Part shown: positions 58,800 to 64,000 of the stretch, piece after piece
How the letters are laid out: each line of letters opens with the position of its first letter
Numbering within the stretch: position 1 is the stretch's first letter
Origin: Tamarix chinensis
Taxonomy: Eukaryota > Streptophyta > Magnoliopsida > Caryophyllales > Tamaricaceae
Assembly (NCBI GenBank): GCA_030549775.1
Contig: CM060175.1
Location: 96,959,470 to 97,023,469, forward strand
Reading direction: 5' to 3'
DNA length: 64,000 nucleotides
Translations under genes and position numbers: made by a program
The notes under the pieces: model-generated
What the model was told of the DNA's origin: nothing
What the model saw: only the letters and a program-made list of their open reading frames with translations
The model's database searches: none

Positions 58800-61685
58800 G
58801 GGGTGGAAATGGATTAGGTTAAAAATTGAATATTAGGATTTTTAGTGTTAGGCAATAGATCGAAGTATATGGTCCACACAACAAGGCTTTGAGGTAAAGC
58901 TGGTAGCACCAGGGGTCTAAGCAGATAACATGCGATCGATCAGGGCTCATTTAGGTGTCGAGCTATATAGTTTTACATGCATTTTTATGTTTTTTTATTG
59001 TGTGGGCCCTTTCTTTTGTCCTTATTGACCTTCTATCGACCTTCTCTCACCTTGTATTAGATTGTTACTTGTTCCCTTACCCTTGTCCAATATCTTAGCC
59101 ATGATCACTTCACCTTACCTCTCACCCACTCTTTTGCACTTTGTACTTATATTCAACCTCTTTATTCAAGTGTGAATGAAGCAAATTTGGTTAGCTCTTC
59201 TCTCTCACCTCCTAGATGATGTTCAAACCCCTTTATGGCACATTTATTCTTTCACTTGTTTTACTATTTCATTTTTCTTCAACCCTTGGGGTTTGGTGCT
59301 CCCTTCTCTCTCCTCTTTTCTTGAATTTTTCCCAAATGTTGAAGAATACATCCCCTTTTGTTCTAGCAGAAAATTGAAACTCCCTCTCTCTTTTTTTCTT
59401 CATTCTCTTGGTTGGTTATTCTTCTCTTGATCCTTTATCTAGCCTTATTATATTTTTTTTTATTAAAAAAACAAGTGTTAGATCTGGGAGAAAATTGAAG
59501 AGAGTTGTTTCCTTCTTTTTCTATTGTTATGCATCACCCATTACTTGTTTTTGTCTCTTTTCCTTTGGTTTTTGATGATTGTTGTTACATCATTGCTATT
59601 TTATTATTTAGTTCTAAATATTTTGTGGGTTTATTTTTAAGGAGAGTGAAGTATAGATTGGAGCTAGGACTTTGTGGTGTTCTTATTCTTATTTTGCATT
59701 TTTTTCTTTAGGGTAAGTAACCTATATGGTTTTATTAATTGTACAAAAATCATGTGATAGCATGTTTAGGGTTTTTATTAGGCTTAAGTAAAATATATGA
59801 TCATTTGTAATTCCATAAAAATATGCATGCACATGGTATGGTTGTTATTTTCTTTGAGTATGTGACCATGTGAATTTGTGTAAGAATGTGTCAAATTTAT
59901 GTATTTTAATGTATATATGAGAACATGCTAGAATAGGGTTATTTGTGGTAAAATATTTATGCATATGTGTAGAGGTGCCTCTTCCAAGGGCCATTTTGTC
60001 CTAGTAGGGACCACCGTTATTATTTTCTTAGCTTACCATTGGAGTTCTCGCATGTTTTACTTAAAGTTTAGTATATGATATGTTGAGATTTGAGTATGTT
60101 TAGGTATAGTTATAAGTTATTAAAGTTTTGCATGCTTTAGGGGTATTTTAGTCTTTTTACATGAAATATGTGATTTTCCAAGATGGATTTCTATTATGTG
60201 TCATATTACATTGAGCATTAGAAGTATGTGATATATGGTGTGTTATATATGCATGATTGGGTTGTTATGTGATAAATGGGATCAAGTGTGCTTTAGGGGA
60301 AAATTTGTAATTTTATCATTTATGTAATTTCCAAAAACCATAAATTTTGTTAAATTTCTACTTTAATGTCTTTTGCCTTTTCATGAGAATTGAGAAGTTA
60401 AAATCAAGCTTAATATTAAAATGGTTACTTTTGAAATAGCTAGGGTTCTAAGGACAATTTGGTTATTTATAATCTATTGCATTTGAATGTGAATAATTGG
60501 ACATAGAATGACCTTAGTAAATTCCTAAGTTGACCTTAGTTTTAACTTTAATTTTAACTTAGATCGTTGACCTTAGGGTCAACTTGAATAATTGGAAACA
60601 AAATAAAAATGATTAAGTATATAATTGAATTATTGTGCATTATTATGTGATATTTTATTGTCACCTTACTAAGATATTAATATTTAAAGTAAAATATCTT
60701 GACATCGGGAATGATTTCTCTTTAAGGATAGTTATCCTAAAGATATATTTTAGCCCAAGGTTTGGTTTGGATTTTGCTAATGCACCTTAGTACCCACAGT
60801 AGGTCATATATCTTACTCTACTTAGCTTTTCAAATTTCTTAAAGGGTATGCATACTTATAGTTATGTATCCTTATCGATAGGATACTATGTTTTATTTGT
60901 GTGATAGTGAGACTAAATTACTTTAATGTTATTGGGTTGATAGTAGGTAGGATACCATATTACCTTTATGTGCCGATATAACCAAAGTACCTTAATGTTT
61001 GCAAATTAATATTATCTCTCCTCGATTGAATACAATGGAAGTAATTATTGTTGGTTCTTGGAATTAAAATGGATCATTGTGGTTAGTAGTTACCTTTGTG
61101 CCTTACCTGTGTTTAGTGGTTGTCTTCTTACCCTACCTATGGAGTTTTAGAATTTATTGGTGTGGATGTTGAAATTATGAGATGTGATGTGATTGTTAGG
61201 GAAATGATTATGAATAGGTTGGTGTATTATCCTCATGGAACATCCCTAGCATGTTTTTCTTTATTAAGCTTCGTGTTATGGTTTAAGGAAAATAATATGT
61301 TAAGCATGTAACCTTGATAATGATTGTTTATCTGACATGTTTATCGCAATTTGTTATTGTATGTATTCATAGTTGTGGTTCATGCCATGATCCCGTTATG
61401 ATACCTTCTATGTGTTTCATTTGACACTTGCATGATTAATGTTGTGCATGGGTTTACTTAGTATTATCTTACTGATAGGTTTCATTTTATAGTTCCATGT
61501 ATGTTCAATAGTTAGTTGTGACTTTATAGGGTTACTTTGAGGTACTACTTAATGACAAGGGTTTAGGGCTAAAAGTTAGGATTATTTGGGGTTTACTTTG
61601 GCAATTTTGATCTAGATATCTTGAACTCCCGTGCCCTTGATGAATACATATTTTTACATATTTACCCTTTTAACTTTAGTTGTTG
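58800..61685 (+). mobile_element. Decayed Ty3-type LTR relic related to the window's first LTR
   Basis: Shares with 890-3600, in the same order: GTGAATAATTGGACATA (60489 and 1697), the TTGACCTTAGGGTCAACTTG block, the step at 60840-61000 with ACCAAAGTA, and the CATGATCCCGTTATG part (61387; 3337). A CT-rich leader-like block precedes (59000-59470). Neither a TGTAATACCCC start nor a GGGGTATTACA end is found, so both ends are lost or mutated. Frames at 59176-59430, 59505-59711 and 61120-61311 are Ser/Phe-rich and lack domains. Confidence 0.55.
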
Positions 61686-61689
61686 GTCA

Positions 61690-62120
61690 TTTATTTGAAT
61701 AATATATGAGGTTATTTATAATTTTTTGCTTAAATGATAATAGTCTTATATATTTAATTATTTGAGCTAAAATAATAGAAAATTAATGAATTTAAGGTAT
61801 GAGATTATTTATTATTTTCTTTAATATTATTTTACAAATATAGTCAAAGAAAAAAAAGAAAAAAAAAATATTTTATTGACATAAAACTCCAAAAGATTGT
61901 GTGAGTACCTAAACAAAGAAAACAAAGAAAGTAAGCACAATAAATGAAAGAAAAGAAAACTAGAAAGGCCCAAAGGAAAAGGAAAAAAGGTGATGGTAAG
62001 AAAAACATGATAAAAGACAAGAAATGAAGGGCTTGACGGCAAAAAGAACATAAAAGGCACAAGTGCCAAAAAGTAGAGAAACAGAGGAGATAATAGAAGA
62101 TAGAGAAAAGGAAGAGGGAG
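61690..62120. other. AT-rich sequence, purine-rich stretch
   Basis: Purine-rich from 61845 to 62115. The minus frames 62243-61827 and 62062-61844 are Phe/Leu-rich artefacts of this composition. Confidence 0.45.
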
Positions 62121-62127
62121 GCATGGA

Positions 62128-62416
62128 TATGGATGGCAATGGGCTAGATCGATGATCCCATCTCCATCCCCAAAACCAATTAGAAAAATAATTCCCAAAT
62201 TCATCCTAATTTTCAATTTTTTTCTTATTAGGGAATCTCTCACCCGATCCTCACAGGGATCAAACCTCCATACTCGACCAGATCCTTGATCTATTCATGA
62301 TCCCTGATTTATTCTTCTACCTTAAAATCTAACTTGATCCCCAAAACCTAACCCTATCCCCCATCATCGATCCTATTTTTTTTTTATAATATACGATTAA
62401 ATTATATTTTATAAAA

Positions 62417-62465
<49 letters not shown>

Positions 62466-62470
62466 GGGCA
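62128..62470. mobile_element. Truncated relic of the GGATGGCAA hAT MITE family
   Basis: Starts GGATGGCAATGGGC like the ends of the element at 55797-56334. Then comes GATC/CCCC-rich sequence (CCCCAAAACC, CCCGATCC) decayed from the GGGGATCGGG repeats, then the AT-rich centre ending in an (AT)n run. The second GC-rich arm is absent. Confidence 0.55.
62419..62462. repeat. (AT)n microsatellite
   Basis: Uninterrupted AT run of about 44 bp at the centre of the MITE relic. Confidence 0.9.
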
Positions 62471-62494
62471 AGTTTAAGGATAAGGACTTCAAAC

Positions 62495-62880
62495 TAGGGA
62501 TGTAAACGGGTATTATCCGAAACCTATCCGACATACTTAAACGGATATGGATAAACGGATATGGATACGGATATGGAGGATTTTCGGGTACGGATACGGT
62601 ATGGGATATCCATATACCCGTAACCATATATCCATATGTATACCCTATAATTATCCTTTTACCCTTAATTTTAAAATAAATATAGTATAAATTAAGGTTA
62701 AAATTGTCCCAATGGGTTTATCCGTCATGGATTTATCCGTTGGACAATATTCATTAAGTAAACGGATAATCCGTCCATATCCAACGGATACGGATACGGA
62801 TATGTCAACGGATATCCGTTCGGGTACGGGTACGGATTCGGGTACGGATATCGGGTACGGATATATGGTAATATACATAC
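62495..62880. mobile_element. hAT-type non-autonomous element with ACGGATACGGATATGG repeats
   Basis: Starts TAGGGATGTAAACGGG, an Ac-like hAT end. Both arms are built of AAACGGATATGG / GGATACGGATATCCG units (62535-62640 and 62715-62865) around an AT-rich centre. The right end is uncertain (no TTTACATCCCTA found; a TTATCCCTA at 62970-62978 is the best candidate) and no TSD was seen. No transposase. Frames 62651-62903 are repeat artefacts. Confidence 0.65.
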
Positions 62881-62984
62881 TTACCTATATTTTTTTTGGA
62901 TAAGAATCTCTGCACCTATAAATATGAATAAAAGAGAATCCCCAATACTGTAAAATATATATATATATATTATCCCTAGGCACA

Positions 62985-63455
62985 AAAGAGAGGGAGGCGA
63001 CATGAAGAATTAAAAGGCACATTTTTTTTTTAGAAATAAAGGGAGAAAAGGAGTCGATGACAAAAAAATGAGATTGGATGAAGATAACTTTTCGGATGAA
63101 AAATAAGCAATTGTTCATCCGATTGATTTGCTAAAGTTTTCATCCATATTTATTTTCAATAATTTCTTCATCTATTTCTAATATATATTTCTTATTTATA
63201 TTTTTGTGCAATTAATTTATTTATTATGTTTGGTTAAATTATTGATGCTAGGGAATAGATTGAAGCCCTAGATCAAGATTTAAGATGTAATAACAATTTT
63301 ATTTGTTTTATATGATTGTTCTTTGACTCTATTTTAATTGTTATCGTTTATATGTATAATTATATTGAGTTAAGTTATATGGTGCGTGCATCTTCTTTCT
63401 TCCTAATAGTGATAGTATGTAGAAGTATATGCATCCTAAGTGATTATACAATTGT
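62985..63455. other. AT-rich sequence, no recognised gene
   Basis: No domain or repeat structure recognised. Confidence 0.4.
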
Positions 63456-63457
63456 GC

Positions 63458-63559
<102 letters not shown>

Positions 63560-63979
63560 CAGCTAGGTTAGATAACAATTCATCTAATAGTTTTGTATTT
63601 TTAATTAGAGTAGTTGAATGTCTAGATATGTATGGGTCAAAAGAGATGAATACAACTAGACACATTTAAGGTACTAGTTTGGATACGTAAATTGACATCC
63701 TCCCACTTGTACTCGATACTTTGAATCTAGTTGAATATAAGAATCACTTATTGCGACTATATTGTTAGAATTTAATTAGATTAATATTGACGCTTTGTCG
63801 TATTAATTATGTTAGAAAAGTAATAAAAAGTGTATATACTTATTTTTGGCCTGTAACTTAGTTAGTCTCTTTCTTATGATTAAAAGATAACTTAAAATTT
63901 ATTGTTATACTTTGATTTAGTCTAATGGTAGATTTTGACTTCCCTAACGTATTAATCTTTCTTTTTTTTTGACATTTTC

Positions 63980-64000
63980 TGTTTTAACACCCCAATATCC
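63980..64000 (-). mobile_element. Possible start of another minus-oriented LTR
   Basis: TGTTTTAACACCCCAATATCC at the window edge resembles the TGTAACACCCC plus-strand start of the minus-oriented LTRs. Too short to be sure. Confidence 0.25.

Overview
This is an AT-rich stretch of a plant nuclear genome, most likely an angiosperm and probably a eudicot. The evidence is the transposon families (Ty3/gypsy LTRs of the TGTAAYACCCC...GGGGTRTTACA type, a Ty1/copia element, MULEs with OTU-like or Ulp1-like partners, PIF/Harbinger, hAT and LINE pieces), plant-style introns and an R2R3-MYB relic. It is almost entirely old, nested transposon sequence. I see one plausible intact host gene, a short Cys-rich membrane protein at 49980-50261, and one host-gene relic, the MYB fragment at 47348-47755. 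No rRNA, tRNA or CRISPR was recognised.

Layout. 1-8549: 3' part of a plus-oriented LTR with a second, minus-oriented solo LTR (3610-8124) inside it. 10040-18000: a minus-strand MULE transposase pseudogene with a C-terminal OTU-like protease region, split by a 5190-bp solo LTR (11135-16324) with a perfect 5-bp target duplication. 19800-31100: a probable composite MULE. It has a roughly 240-280-bp tandem repeat, a plus-strand FAR1/FHY3-like transposase pseudogene and a convergent minus-strand Ulp1-like (C48) pseudogene. Between and around their exons lie dozens of copies of a TGGTGAAAGATTAG-like motif, always on the same strand. 33140-40706: a minus-strand Ty3/gypsy element (5' LTR, PBS, gag) whose gag is split by another solo LTR (33795-36789). 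40780-45840: a PIF/Harbinger element (transposase plus Myb/SANT-like partner) split by a solo LTR (40988-43615) with a perfect TSD. 47348-50261: the MYB relic and the small gene. 51208-58241: a minus-strand copia element with both LTRs, PBS and decayed gag-PR-IN-RT-RH, itself invaded by a LINE 3' end and by a GC-rich hAT-type MITE with a perfect 8-bp TSD. 58800-61680: a decayed LTR related to the one at the window start. 62125-62880: two more hAT-like relics. The rest is AT-rich sequence in which I recognise nothing.

The five large Ty3-type LTRs share an architecture: TG..CA ends, a TATAAATA box followed by C-rich sequence about 0.74-1.05 kb from the LTR 5' end (seen in four), a CT-rich leader-like block, an internal minisatellite around a CCGGTCCACCGG-like core, and a conserved 3' end. 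Every transposon coding region seen is broken by stops, frameshifts or insertions. The host contribution is small; the interest is in transposon structure and nesting order.
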